A stretch of DNA of 34,867 bases, from the NCBI GenBank assembly GCA_041912175.1, contig JAYRNN010000070.1, forward strand, positions 1-34,867, in the 5' to 3' direction. A program made the position numbers and the translations under genes. Below the pieces are notes generated by a model that did not search any database, was not told the DNA's origin, and saw only the letters and a program-made list of their open reading frames with translations. This document shows positions 25,706-33,046 of this stretch, one piece after another. This DNA is from CAZAGA01 sp041912175. Its GTDB lineage: Bacteria > Chloroflexota > Anaerolineae > Anaerolineales > UBA4823. Each line of letters begins with the position of its first letter. Position 1 is the first letter of the stretch.

Positions 25706-25988
25706 GAGCCAGTTCGGCGGCCTGGGGGTTTGCCCGCGGCCCGCGTTTCAGGGGCGACAATCCTTCTAACTCACCCTGTTCCCGCTTTCGTCGCCAGGTA
25801 GTGAGATGCGAAGAGTACAGTCCCTCCCGGCGCAGCAGGGCGCCAATCTCTCCAGCGACCTGGCAGGCATCCACTTCGCGCAAGATGCGCTGCTTATATT
25901 CGGCAGTGTACTGCCGGCGTTTGGCTTTTAGGACGACTTCTGTTTCAGGCAATGCTTCCCTTACCTTACCATTCGATGACTGAGACAT
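25689..25988 (-). pseudogene. IS3-type transposase OrfA fragment
   Basis: The ATG at 25988 has GGAG and AAGG upstream and opens 99 codons. The protein has the helix-turn-helix of IS3/IS911 OrfA: RRQYTAEYKQRILREVDAC, IGALLRREGLYSSHLTTWRR, and the start of the leucine-zipper region NPQAAELARLQR. OrfA proteins normally continue with ENERL-type heptads and are followed by OrfB, the DDE catalytic subunit. Here the frame ends two codons after LQR, exactly where META-domain sequence begins, and OrfB is absent. The element cannot transpose by itself. It is oriented away from the tRNA gene. Confidence 0.8.
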
Positions 25989-26046
25989 CCTTTTTCTCCT
26001 CCGCCCTGCACCCTAATTTATTGGAGGTAGTTGTCTCACTATTATA
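25695..26046 (-). mobile_element. Remnant of an IS3-family insertion sequence
   Basis: The element keeps its left part: OrfA (truncated) and the upstream promoter-like region with a TATAAT box at 26041-26046. The right part, with orfB and the second terminal repeat, is missing. The inner edge at 25695-25705 joins META-gene sequence. The outer edge is not certain; TGAGACAACTACCTCC just downstream of the TATAAT box could be the terminal repeat. Confidence 0.6.
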
Positions 26047-26047
26047 G

Positions 26048-26173
26048 TCACAGAGGGACAGGCTCCTCTTCAATCTCGCCTTCCTGGACGATAACCGATG
26101 GATCGGCTACCAATGTGGCAAGGTCATCGGGAAGAGATGCTTTGTCAACGAGTCCGTCAGATATTCTCCATAA
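26048..26173 (-). other. Short open stretch beside the IS remnant, possible broken gene fragment
   Basis: On the minus strand 41 codons are open with no start codon, ending in TGA at 26048-26050. The peptide contains DKASLPDDLATLVADPSVIV and a Glu-rich end. Its stop coincides with the outer edge of the IS remnant. It may be the 5' side of the disrupted gene or plain intergenic DNA. The rest of 25706-26180 holds only the IS remnant. Confidence 0.25.
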
Positions 26174-26182
26174 TCAAATTCC

Positions 26183-26211
26183 TTGCCTTATTCAAGGAGT
26201 TTGTGTATAAT
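26183..26211 (+). promoter_or_regulatory. Promoter of tRNA-Val
   Basis: TTGCCT (26183-26188) and a perfect TATAAT (26206-26211) are 17 bases apart. Initiation near 26218 would leave about 6 bases before the mature tRNA. Confidence 0.75.
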
Positions 26212-26223
26212 CAGCGGGCGAAT

Positions 26224-26297
26224 GGGTGGGTAGCTCAGTTGGTTAGAGCACTGCGTTGACATCGCAGAGGTCGTAGGTTCGAGCCCTATTCCACCCA
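26224..26297 (+). tRNA. tRNA-Val (anticodon GAC)
   Basis: The 74-base cloverleaf is complete. The acceptor stem GGGTGGG pairs with TCCACCC (one G-U), and the D arm is GCTC...GAGC. The anticodon stem CTGCG/CGCAG has loop TTGACAT, giving anticodon GAC. The variable loop is AGGTC, and the T arm GTAGG/CCTAT has loop TTCGAGC. The discriminator base is A. The CCA tail is not encoded, so it must be added by CCA-transferase. A consensus promoter lies just upstream and a strong hairpin follows 4 bases after. Confidence 0.97.
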
Positions 26298-26301
26298 CAG
26301 C

Positions 26302-26333
26302 AAAAGAAGACTGCATCGGCGCAGTCTTCTTTT
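26302..26333. terminator. Bidirectional terminator between tRNA-Val and the methylase-MazG gene
   Basis: A perfect 13-base-pair inverted repeat (AAAAGAAGACTGC/GCAGTCTTCTTTT) has a 6-base loop. Its A/T-rich base gives a U run in both directions. It can end the tRNA transcript from the left and the mazG transcript from the right. Confidence 0.9.
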
Positions 26334-26346
26334 ACGTTAATAAACC

Positions 26347-27819
26347 TTAACGAACGCGCTTGGACAGGGTCCACAAATTCAACATCTCTTCCAGAGACAA
26401 ATCATTCAGTGGGCGTCCTTGCTGCTCAGCGGTCATCTCGAGAAAAGCAAAGCGTCTGCGAAAACGCTGGTTGGCTTCCCGCAAGGCGCTTTCGGGATCC
26501 ACTTCATACCAACGGGCCAGGTTGGCCGTGGTGAACAACAAATCTCCGATCTCAAGATTGCGCTCATCCGGGCTCTGCGCCTGGTAAACTTCCGCCAGCT
26601 CTTCTTCTAACTTGGCAATAGCGCCCTGGACGTCCGGCCAATCGAACCCAACCCGGGCCGCACGCCGCAAATATTCCATCGCCTGCGACAAGGCCGGCAG
26701 CGCCAATGCCACGCCGTCCAAAGCGCTGGAGGCGGCCTTGCCATTTTCGGCGCGCTCTTCGGCCTTCAGGCGCTCCCAGCTCACCAGCACCCCTTCGGCG
26801 TCGTGGATCTCCACCTCGCCAAAGACATGCGGGTGGCGGCGAACGATTTTATTATTGACCGCTTTCAATACGGCTGCCATATTGAACTCACCCTCTTCAG
26901 CGGCAATCTGGGCGTGCAGCAAGATCTGTAGAAGCAGATCGCCGAACTCCTCCATCATTGCCTGGGGATCACCTGCATCCAACGCATCCAGGACCTCATA
27001 GGTTTCTTCGAGTAGATAAGACCTAAGCGATTGGTGGGTTTGTTTACGATCCCATGGGCAGCCATCCGGGGCACGCAGGCGGGCGATGATCTCTTGAAAG
27101 GCTTCAAACGAGGTATCTGGGCCAAGCGCAGGAATAAATAACGCCGTCAGCAGCCCAATCTCGGGGCTGCGGTCGATTTCGTACAATGCCAGATTCTCGA
27201 CCTTCTCGGCTGCCGTGCCTGCAGCATGCACCAAGATGACTGGATGCGAGTCTGGATAGTGCGCCATCAGAGTCATTTTGACCTCCGACGCGACCCATTG
27301 CGAGTGGACCTGTGCGACCAATGCCGGTTGGCTGGGCGGGAAGGACGGTACTTGGGAAGCCGCCAACTCCAAAGCATCGATCAAGGCGGTATTGGGATAA
27401 GCATCTATACCGAGCGCGGAAAAGACCGGTTCAAGAAAGCTCAGACCAGCCACAACCCGAACCGGCAAACCTTCCAGACGCGCCCGGCGGTTGATCTCAG
27501 GCGAAGTCGCTTCAGCGACGAATGGGTGGCCAGGTACAGCGTAGACCACGCCCTGCGGACGCCGGCCGAGCTCCAAAACCTGCTCGACGATTTTCTCGTA
27601 AACCGCTTCGAAAGTCCCGAACGTTTCGTAAAAATCGTCAAAGGAGTGGATTTGGAGTTGTTCCGGCAGATGCGCGACGACCGGGTGTTGCAGGGTGCGC
27701 GAGTAGATTTCGCCGCAAGATTCCAGGACTCGCCAGGCCTGGCGGGTGAGTAAGTCAGCATCGCCTGGGCCAAGGCCGAGCAGGGTAATGCCAGGGGTTG
27801 GTAGGGTTTCAGGGTTCAT
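26347..27819 (-). CDS. mazG: Tetrapyrrole methylase-MazG fusion, nucleoside triphosphate pyrophosphohydrolase (YabN-like)
   Basis: This 490-residue two-domain protein has an N-terminal SAM-dependent tetrapyrrole methylase fold (residues about 10-225, GITLLGLGPGDADLLT, VYAVPGHPFVAE, SFLEPVFSALG). The C-terminal part holds a MazG domain (about 245-485, APDGCPWDRKQTHQSLRSYLLEETYE, the EEFGDLLLQILLHAQ metal-binding helix, RRHPHVFG). B. subtilis YabN has the same fusion. MazG hydrolyses (d)NTPs; the methylase half has no confirmed substrate. No ribosome site precedes the ATG, but TATAAT ends 8 bases upstream, so the message may be leaderless. Confidence 0.93.
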   Translation of the reverse strand: MNPETLPTPGITLLGLGPGDADLLTRQAWRVLESCGEIYSRTLQHPVVAHLPEQLQIHSFDDFYETFGTFEAVYEKIVEQVLELGRRPQGVVYAVPGHPFVAEATSPEINRRARLEGLPVRVVAGLSFLEPVFSALGIDAYPNTALIDALELAASQVPSFPPSQPALVAQVHSQWVASEVKMTLMAHYPDSHPVILVHAAGTAAEKVENLALYEIDRSPEIGLLTALFIPALGPDTSFEAFQEIIARLRAPDGCPWDRKQTHQSLRSYLLEETYEVLDALDAGDPQAMMEEFGDLLLQILLHAQIAAEEGEFNMAAVLKAVNNKIVRRHPHVFGEVEIHDAEGVLVSWERLKAEERAENGKAASSALDGVALALPALSQAMEYLRRAARVGFDWPDVQGAIAKLEEELAEVYQAQSPDERNLEIGDLLFTTANLARWYEVDPESALREANQRFRRRFAFLEMTAEQQGRPLNDLSLEEMLNLWTLSKRVR

Positions 27820-27827
27820 AGGATGGA

Positions 27828-27833
27828 ATTATA
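27828..27833 (-). promoter_or_regulatory. -10 box immediately upstream of the methylase-MazG gene
   Basis: A perfect TATAAT on the minus strand ends 8 bases before the ATG, so transcription would begin within a base or two of the start codon. The -35 region is weak. Confidence 0.45.
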
Positions 27834-27851
27834 ACCTGTGAATATTAGTAA

Positions 27852-27898
27852 CAGAAACACAGCCTGCCGGGCGTTGCCTGGCTGAGGCTGTGTTTCTG
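27852..27898 (-). terminator. Long hairpin at the end of the ribosomal protein operon
   Basis: A 14-base-pair stem (CAGAAACACAGCCT/AGGCTGTGTTTCTG) encloses a second 7-base-pair hairpin (GCCGGGC/GCCTGGC, one G-U). It lies just after the rpsI stop. The T run behind it is weak (TTACTAATATT), so it may act as a terminator or as a 3'-end stabiliser. Confidence 0.7.
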
Positions 27899-27928
27899 TG
27901 GAAAAATCCAACAAGTTAGATCGGCGAA

Positions 27929-28324
27929 TTAACGCTTAGTGTAAGTCGGGGCTTTGCGGGCGCGCTTGAGGCCGGGTTTCTTGCGCTCTTTGACGCGCGC
28001 ATCGCGAGTGAGAAAACCACCTTTACGCATCGCTGAGTGAAAATCCGGGTTCATCTTCACCAGAGCCCGCGCCATCCCCAGCACGACCGACTCTGTCTGT
28101 CCGGTAACCCCGCCGCCTTTCACGACAACCGTGATATCGAGTTGGGCGGGATTTTCACCCGCCGCCTCGAGCGGCGCCATAATCGCTTTCATATCGCCCA
28201 GGCGGGTGAAAAACTCTTCCGCCGCTTTATCGTTGACCATAAAACGGCCTGAACCACTCATCACGCGCACGCGGGCGGTGCTTTCCTTACGACGACCAAT
28301 ACCCTCGTAATATTGAACTGCCAT
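27929..28324 (-). CDS. rpsI: 30S ribosomal protein S9
   Basis: This 131-residue protein has the S9 core: YYEGIGRRKESTARV at the N-terminus, VKGGGVTGQ mid-protein, and the basic tail KKPGLKRARKAPTYTKR that reaches the P-site tRNA. It ends with Lys-Arg, as usual. It is the last gene of the ribosomal cluster, starts 5 bases after rplM and is followed by a long hairpin. Confidence 0.97.
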   Translation of the reverse strand: MAVQYYEGIGRRKESTARVRVMSGSGRFMVNDKAAEEFFTRLGDMKAIMAPLEAAGENPAQLDITVVVKGGGVTGQTESVVLGMARALVKMNPDFHSAMRKGGFLTRDARVKERKKPGLKRARKAPTYTKR

Positions 28325-28329
28325 AAATC

Positions 28330-28770
28330 CTACTCCTTAACTGCTGACCAAATTTTTGGGTGCTGCGCTGCATGAGGATGATCAGGACCAGCATAAATCT
28401 TTAAATTCTTGATGATCTGGCGGCCGTATTTGTTATGCGGCAGCATCCCCCATACAGCAGACCGAATAACCCGGTCGGGATATTTGGCCAACTGCTGGCT
28501 TAAGCTGATTTCTTTCAAACCGCTCGGGTATTGAGAGTGACGATAATACATTTTTACATCCATTTTCTTACCTGTCACACTCACACGTTCAGCGTTGACT
28601 ACGACCACATAGTCGCCAGTTTCCATCCCAGGGGTAAAATCGGGCTTGGTCTTCCCAAGCAATAGTGCTGCGATTTGTGTGGCAAGACGCCCAAGGTTCT
28701 GGTCATTTGCATCGACTAAATACCATTCATGGGTGATCTCACTGGCTTTCGGGATATATGTCTTTTCCAC
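28330..28770 (-). CDS. rplM: 50S ribosomal protein L13
   Basis: L13 is identified by EKTYIPKASEITHEWYLVDA, LGRLATQIAALLLGK, DYVVVVNAERV, KMYYRHSQYPSGLKE and AVWGMLPHNKYGRQ. The GTG at 28770 is preferred because GGAG lies 9 bases upstream and the resulting 146 residues match the family; an ATG at 28785 would add 5 residues but has no well-spaced ribosome site. L13 is an early assembly protein of the large subunit. It pairs with rpsI, as in most bacteria. Confidence 0.95.
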   Translation of the reverse strand: MEKTYIPKASEITHEWYLVDANDQNLGRLATQIAALLLGKTKPDFTPGMETGDYVVVVNAERVSVTGKKMDVKMYYRHSQYPSGLKEISLSQQLAKYPDRVIRSAVWGMLPHNKYGRQIIKNLKIYAGPDHPHAAQHPKIWSAVKE

Positions 28771-28818
28771 GATTCTCTTCTCCATCTCTCGGCACAGGCC
28801 CTCAGGCTTTACCGATGT

Positions 28819-29568
28819 TTATTCATAATATACTTCTGCCAATACCAGACCTTGCGGGGGCGCAAGTCCTTGCACCATTTCTTGCGTTCGGCCTTCTATC
28901 CTGGTCAAGATCGCATCCGGTTCCAACTTCTTCTGGGCAACCAGCACCTGCGTGTATACCAGGCGGCGCACCATCCGGTATAGGAAGGCATTGGCCTCTA
29001 CATCAAAAACCAGATCTCTGCCCTCGACCCGCCAGTCAGCCCGCGAGATACGCCGCACTGTGCTCCCAGTATGGAATAGTGGGGCGCCAAAAGCTAAAAA
29101 ATCATGCTGCCCAAGCAGCGGACGTGCGATCTCTCGTAAGGCAGCTAGCTCAACCGCCGGCCATACCCGCCAGGCATAGCGCTCTCGCAAAGGGTCACGT
29201 ACTGCCTGACAGAAGATCGAGTAACGGTATCGACGAGAAATTGCATCGTAACGTGGATGAAAATCACCCACCGCAATTTTAGCCGAGCTAACTGCTACAT
29301 CTTCGGGCAGGTTTGCGTTCAACGCAGCAAGCAGCTTTTCAGGGGTATGCGCCCAATCAAGATCAAAGGCGATCACCTGACCAACAGCGTGCACGCCTGT
29401 GTCCGTACGCCCGGCGGCCAGAATCGTACGACCCTGCCAACCTAATTGGCGAAGCGCTGCCTCAAAAACAGCCTGGACGGTGCGAGTTTCCCGCTCGCTC
29501 CGCGCCTGGCGTTGGAAACCTTCAAAGAGGGTTCCATCGTAGGCGAGGATAATCTGGTAACGTGCCAT
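28819..29568 (-). CDS. truA: tRNA pseudouridine(38-40) synthase
   Basis: This 249-residue TruA shows YQIILAYDGTLFEGFQRQ at the N-terminus, the catalytic Asp in AAGRTDTGVHAVGQV, DAISRRYRYSIF, and the C-terminal FLYRMVRRLVYTQ. It isomerises uridines at positions 38-40 in the tRNA anticodon arm. Its place between rplQ and rplM is a frequent bacterial arrangement. An 85-base gap with no clear signal separates it from rplQ. Confidence 0.95.
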   Translation of the reverse strand: MARYQIILAYDGTLFEGFQRQARSERETRTVQAVFEAALRQLGWQGRTILAAGRTDTGVHAVGQVIAFDLDWAHTPEKLLAALNANLPEDVAVSSAKIAVGDFHPRYDAISRRYRYSIFCQAVRDPLRERYAWRVWPAVELAALREIARPLLGQHDFLAFGAPLFHTGSTVRRISRADWRVEGRDLVFDVEANAFLYRMVRRLVYTQVLVAQKKLEPDAILTRIEGRTQEMVQGLAPPQGLVLAEVYYE

Positions 29569-29653
29569 CTTCAGATTTTAGAGCTTATGATTTAAGATAT
29601 TGGATAAAGCGGCCAACATCTAGTCTCTAATTTCTAAAATCGGTTACGAACGT

Positions 29654-30031
29654 CTAGTCTTCCACAAGCTCCAGAAGAACCATTTCAGCCGCATCACCGT
29701 GTCGTGGGCCAAGCTTAATCATCCTGGTATAGCCACCATTACGGGTTTTGAAGCGCGGCGCGATATCGTCGAACAATTTCTTAACAGCCGCCGGATCGCT
29801 CAAGCGAGCTGCTGCGAGGCGGCGTGCATGAACCATGTGGGCCTCGCCTGCTTCATTGCCATTCTTGGCCAGGGTGATCAGCCGCTCTGCCTGGCCGCGT
29901 ACAGCCTGGGCCTTTGTGCGCGTGGTGCGAATACGTTCGTGCTCAAACAACTGTTTGACCAGGTTTCGGCGCAACGCGATCCGATCGTCCTTGCTCCGGC
30001 TAAGTTTATATCCTGCTTTTCTGTGTCGCAT
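29654..30031 (-). CDS. rplQ: 50S ribosomal protein L17
   Basis: This 125-residue L17 begins MRHRKAGYKLSRSKDDRIALRRNLVKQL and contains RIRTTRTKAQAVRGQAERLITLAK, both diagnostic. The C-terminal segment GGYTRMIKLGPRHGDAAEMVLLEL is complete. It starts 6 bases after the rpoA stop, so it is co-translated. Confidence 0.97.
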   Translation of the reverse strand: MRHRKAGYKLSRSKDDRIALRRNLVKQLFEHERIRTTRTKAQAVRGQAERLITLAKNGNEAGEAHMVHARRLAAARLSDPAAVKKLFDDIAPRFKTRNGGYTRMIKLGPRHGDAAEMVLLELVED

Positions 30032-30037
30032 TTCAAC

Positions 30038-31009
30038 CTACTCCGCTTCGTTTTCGTTGCCGTCTTTCAGATAGCCTTTTTCACGCATCTTCTGACGCAG
30101 TTCATCCAGGCTCTTCTCGCCGAAATTGCGTATGGACATCACGGCCTCATCGCCCTTCTCCAGCAGCTCCAGCACCTCGCCAACGGTTGTGATTCCGGTA
30201 CGCTTGAGAGAATTGAACACCCGAACAGATAGATCCAGGTTTTCAATTGGGGTCTCAATCATTTCACTGGTCAGCCGGCTGCCTTCCTCTTCGTCCAATG
30301 AAATTGCTGCCAGGGTTTCTTCACTGATGCCTGCCAGATGGCGCAGATGATCGATCAAAATCTTCGCGCTGGTGCTCAATGCCTCTTCTGGGGCAATTGT
30401 CCCATCTGTCCAGATCTCCAGGATCAGCTTGTCATAATTTGTACTCTGCCCCACGCGCGCATAGCCTACTTCCCAATTGACGCGTTTCACCGGGCTGTAG
30501 ATCGCGTCCACCGGAAGCTCGCCAATCGGTAATTTGCCAATACGCTCATCGGCCGGAGAATAACCGGCGCCACGTTCCACCGTCATTTCGATCTCGAGAT
30601 GTGCGCTGCTGTCGTCCACCGAGAAGAGATAGAGATCGGGGTTCATAATCTCTACCTCCGGCGGGGTGATGATATCACCCGCGACGACCATGCCTCCGCC
30701 GCGCACCTCCAGGTGCAAACGGGCGGTATCGACATCATACAGCTTCATCCGGAGCTGCTTGATTTGCAGCATGACCCGAATGACATCCTCACGCACACCG
30801 GGGACATCGCTAAACTCATGTTGGACATCCGCAATGCGAATTGAGGTGACCGCTGCGCCCTCCAACGAGGATAATAACACCCGGCGAAGGGCGTTACCCA
30901 GCGTGATTCCATAACCGCGTTCAAGCGGGCTGATAACGAACTTGCCATAATTGCGCGCTTCAGCTTCGCGCTCAATTTTAGGCGTGACCATATTACTTAA
31001 ACCAATCAC
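30038..31009 (-). CDS. rpoA: DNA-directed RNA polymerase subunit alpha
   Basis: This 323-residue alpha subunit has an N-terminal dimerisation domain (YGKFVISPLERGYGITLGNALRRVLLSSLEGAAV) and a C-terminal domain (PIENLDLSVRVFNSLKRTGITTVGEVLEL...IRNFGEKSLDELRQKM) that contacts UP elements and activators. The start is a GTG with GAGGTG a few bases upstream; an internal ATG at 30991 lacks a ribosome site. A 95-base gap, with the inverted repeat AGGTTG/CAACCT, separates it from rpsD. Confidence 0.97.
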   Translation of the reverse strand: MIGLSNMVTPKIEREAEARNYGKFVISPLERGYGITLGNALRRVLLSSLEGAAVTSIRIADVQHEFSDVPGVREDVIRVMLQIKQLRMKLYDVDTARLHLEVRGGGMVVAGDIITPPEVEIMNPDLYLFSVDDSSAHLEIEMTVERGAGYSPADERIGKLPIGELPVDAIYSPVKRVNWEVGYARVGQSTNYDKLILEIWTDGTIAPEEALSTSAKILIDHLRHLAGISEETLAAISLDEEEGSRLTSEMIETPIENLDLSVRVFNSLKRTGITTVGEVLELLEKGDEAVMSIRNFGEKSLDELRQKMREKGYLKDGNENEAE

Positions 31010-31104
31010 GGTTCACCTCTTCTTAGATCCGTCGCAGGTACAGGTTGAAAGCCCCTCATCGCGTCAGCCTTGCCAACCTTTTAACCTTCAAACTATTGAA
31101 CCGA

Positions 31105-31743
31105 TTATCGCGAATAATATTCCACGATCGACTGTTCGCTGAGATTGCCGTCAATCTCGGAGCGTTCAGGTAGGCGCAGAACTGAGCCAGTAATGGACTT
31201 CAGATCCCTGGTTAGCCAACCTGGAACGGGCTTATTCTCAGCGAAATCTGGCAGTTCTTTGAAATAATTGCGAGAGCGAGAACCCTCGCGTATGGTGACC
31301 GTATCACCCGGCTCGAGCAACATGGAAGGCACATCTGTTCGCCGCCCATTGACCTGAAAATGGCCATGGGTAACCATCAGGCGCGCCTGAGCCCGACTTT
31401 CTGCATAACCTAATCGGAAGATTACATTATCCAGGCGGCTTTCCAGGATCTGGAGCAGGTTTAGACCTGTCAGACCACGCCGGCCTGATGAAACCTCATA
31501 ATAACGGCGGAACTGGCGTTCCAGAACACCATATACACGACGCGCCTTCTGTTTGGCGCGCAGTTGGCGCGTATAATCAGATTCGCGCTTGCGGCGGAAT
31601 TGAGAACCCTTGCCATGCTGGCCTGGGGCATACCCGCGCCGCTCAAAAGAACATTTGGGAGTAAAGCAGCGCTCTCCCTTTAGAAAGAGTTTTTCGCCCT
31701 CTCGCCGGCATATTTTACATACCGGACCGCGATACTTTGCCAT
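31105..31743 (-). CDS. rpsD: 30S ribosomal protein S4 (zinc-binding form)
   Basis: This 212-residue S4 starts AKYRGPVCKICRREGEKLF, with Cys residues at CKIC and C...KC forming the N-terminal zinc site, so it is the C+ paralogue. YAPGQHG, RQLRAKQKARRVYG, and the S4 RNA-binding domain (RLDNVIFRLGYAESRAQARLMVTHGHFQVNG) follow. S4 nucleates 30S assembly and in several bacteria represses its own operon at a structured leader, which bears on the spacer ahead of rpsK. Confidence 0.97.
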   Translation of the reverse strand: MAKYRGPVCKICRREGEKLFLKGERCFTPKCSFERRGYAPGQHGKGSQFRRKRESDYTRQLRAKQKARRVYGVLERQFRRYYEVSSGRRGLTGLNLLQILESRLDNVIFRLGYAESRAQARLMVTHGHFQVNGRRTDVPSMLLEPGDTVTIREGSRSRNYFKELPDFAENKPVPGWLTRDLKSITGSVLRLPERSEIDGNLSEQSIVEYYSR

Positions 31744-31773
31744 AGCTGTCTTACCTTATCCTTCCTTACAAAA

Positions 31774-32178
31774 TTAGACGCGGCGCTTTTTAGGAGGCCT
31801 GGTCCCATTATGGGGTACCGGCGTAATATCGGACATGGCCGTCACTTTCAGGCCCATCGATTGGACGGCGCGGATCGCGGATTCGCGACCAGGTCCAGGA
31901 CCTTTAACGAACAGTTCGACCTCTTGCAATCCCATCGCTACTGCGGCCTTGATGGCCTGCTCTGCTGCCAGGCGAGCCGCAAAAGGAGTGCTCTTACGGG
32001 AGCCCTTAAAACCAGCCGAGCCTGCGCTCCCCCAGGCAACCGTGTTGCCCTGGGTATCAGTCACAGTAACGATTGTATTGTTGAAGGTAGCCAGTACGTG
32101 CACCTGCCCAGAAGACAGAGTGCGCTTTACTTTTTTTACAGCGCCTTTGCGGCGAGTTGAACGTACACTTTGTGCCAT
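31774..32178 (-). CDS. rpsK: 30S ribosomal protein S11
   Basis: This 134-residue S11 has GQVHVLATFNNTIVTVTD, WGSAGSAGFKGSRKSTPFAA, VKGPGPGRESAIRA and the C-terminal DITPVPHNGTRPPKKRRV. GAGGTG precedes the ATG. It is separated from rpsM by an unusually long structured spacer. Confidence 0.97.
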   Translation of the reverse strand: MAQSVRSTRRKGAVKKVKRTLSSGQVHVLATFNNTIVTVTDTQGNTVAWGSAGSAGFKGSRKSTPFAARLAAEQAIKAAVAMGLQEVELFVKGPGPGRESAIRAVQSMGLKVTAMSDITPVPHNGTRPPKKRRV

Positions 32179-32394
32179 AACACCTCACTCATTTCCTAAG
32201 TTGGTTGCTCAAGGAATTTTTTCCTGAATTTCTAAAAAGCAACCGTTTTTCTCAGGTCCTGGGTTTTCCATCCACTCAGATGGCCGCGGGGCAGGAAGGT
32301 AGCCCCATCTAAGCCTCGGAAAAGACCAGGCGAATGCGCTCTCTGCCATGCCGTCCAATATAATCGAGGCACGGCAAAGAACGCCCATTGACCA
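32179..32394 (-). promoter_or_regulatory. Structured 216-base leader/spacer between rpsM and rpsK
   Basis: No convincing gene is present. On the minus-strand RNA three stems form. The first is a 9-base-pair stem (UGCCGUGCC/GGCAUGGCA, 32344-32376) that needs a G-U pair and so fits the transcribed strand better. The second is a stem of AGAUGG/CCAUCU around a G/C-rich core (32278-32310). The third is GGUUGC/GCAACC (32203-32244), just upstream of the rpsK ribosome site. GCCTCG/CGAGGC (32313-32370) would compete with the first stem. An S4- or S11-responsive leader is plausible but unproven. Confidence 0.5.
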
Positions 32395-32784
32395 TTATTT
32401 CTTGGTAGCGCCGCGCCGACGACCGCGCCCTGCCACAGTTTTCTTGGGGCCTTTACGGGTGCGCGAATTCGTACGCGTACGTTGGCCGCGCACCGGCAGG
32501 TTACGGCGATGGCGCAGGCCACGATAACTTCCGATTTCAATCAATCGCTTGATGTTTAACTGCACTTCACGGCGCAAGTCACCTTCCACTTTGAAGTGGC
32601 CGCCGATGTAATCGCGCAGCAGAGCAACTTCAGCGTCAGTAAGGTCTTTTACGCGAGTATCAGGATTGACTTTTGTCGCAGCTAAAATTTCGTGCGCGTG
32701 CGGCAAACCAATCCCATAGATATATGTCAAACCAACTTCGATCCGCTTGTTACGCGGTAGATCAACGCCTTCGATACGTGCCAT
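32395..32784 (-). CDS. rpsM: 30S ribosomal protein S13
   Basis: This 129-residue S13 begins ARIEGVDLPRNKRIEVGLTYIYGIG and has LTDAEVALLRDYI, GSYRGLRHRRNLPVRGQRT and the basic tail TRKGPKKTVAGRGRRRGATKK. S13 contacts the P-site tRNA and the intersubunit bridge. It starts 6 bases after rpmJ. Confidence 0.97.
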   Translation of the reverse strand: MARIEGVDLPRNKRIEVGLTYIYGIGLPHAHEILAATKVNPDTRVKDLTDAEVALLRDYIGGHFKVEGDLRREVQLNIKRLIEIGSYRGLRHRRNLPVRGQRTRTNSRTRKGPKKTVAGRGRRRGATKK

Positions 32785-32790
32785 ATTTAC

Positions 32791-32904
32791 TTATCCCTGT
32801 CGCTGTTTATGTTTCGGATTGTCACAAATGATATACAATACGCCAGAGCGTTTTACAACTCTGCACTTGGCGCAGCGCTTCTTGATCGATGATGTTACTT
32901 TCAT
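32791..32904 (-). CDS. rpmJ: 50S ribosomal protein L36
   Basis: This 37-residue protein runs from the ATG at 32904 to TAA at 32791-32793. It reads MKVTSSIKKRCAKCRVVKR, then GVLYIICDNPKHKQRQG. The C-x2-C...C...H pattern makes it the zinc-binding (C+) form. GGAG precedes the ATG, and a strong promoter with a leader of about 90 bases lies upstream. infA is normally just ahead of it but is missing here. Confidence 0.96.
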   Translation of the reverse strand: MKVTSSIKKRCAKCRVVKRSGVLYIICDNPKHKQRQG

Positions 32905-33001
32905 GATAGCAATCTCCTTCTTAACTGAACACATGGTTCAGGTTTTGCAGCTTTTTATTTCGGCCTCACGACGCAACCGACGAAATACAGCCAAAGTTGC
33001 A

Positions 33002-33029
33002 ATTATACCGGTTCTTTAATATTTGTCCA
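33002..33029 (-). promoter_or_regulatory. Main promoter of the rpmJ-rpsI ribosomal block
   Basis: On the minus strand TGGACA (33024-33029) and a perfect TATAAT (33002-33007) are 16 bases apart, after the map stop region. The leader to rpmJ is about 90 bases and contains a CTGAAC/GTTCAG hairpin before the ribosome site. Confidence 0.75.
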
Positions 33030-33046
33030 GGTTTTCTTACCAATCC

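Noticed and set aside
26183..26297. tRNA-Val as an integration site for a genomic island
   Set aside because: No direct repeat of the tRNA 3' end was found in the window, and the nearby recombinase homologue is 9 kb away and inactive-looking.
29699..30232. 177-codon plus-strand frame opposite rplQ and rpoA
   Set aside because: It is antisense to two certain genes and shows no family motif.
32232..32540. Minus-strand frame of 102 codons across the rpsM-rpsK spacer
   Set aside because: It lies mostly inside rpsM in another frame, has Cys/Arg-rich low-quality composition and no ribosome site.
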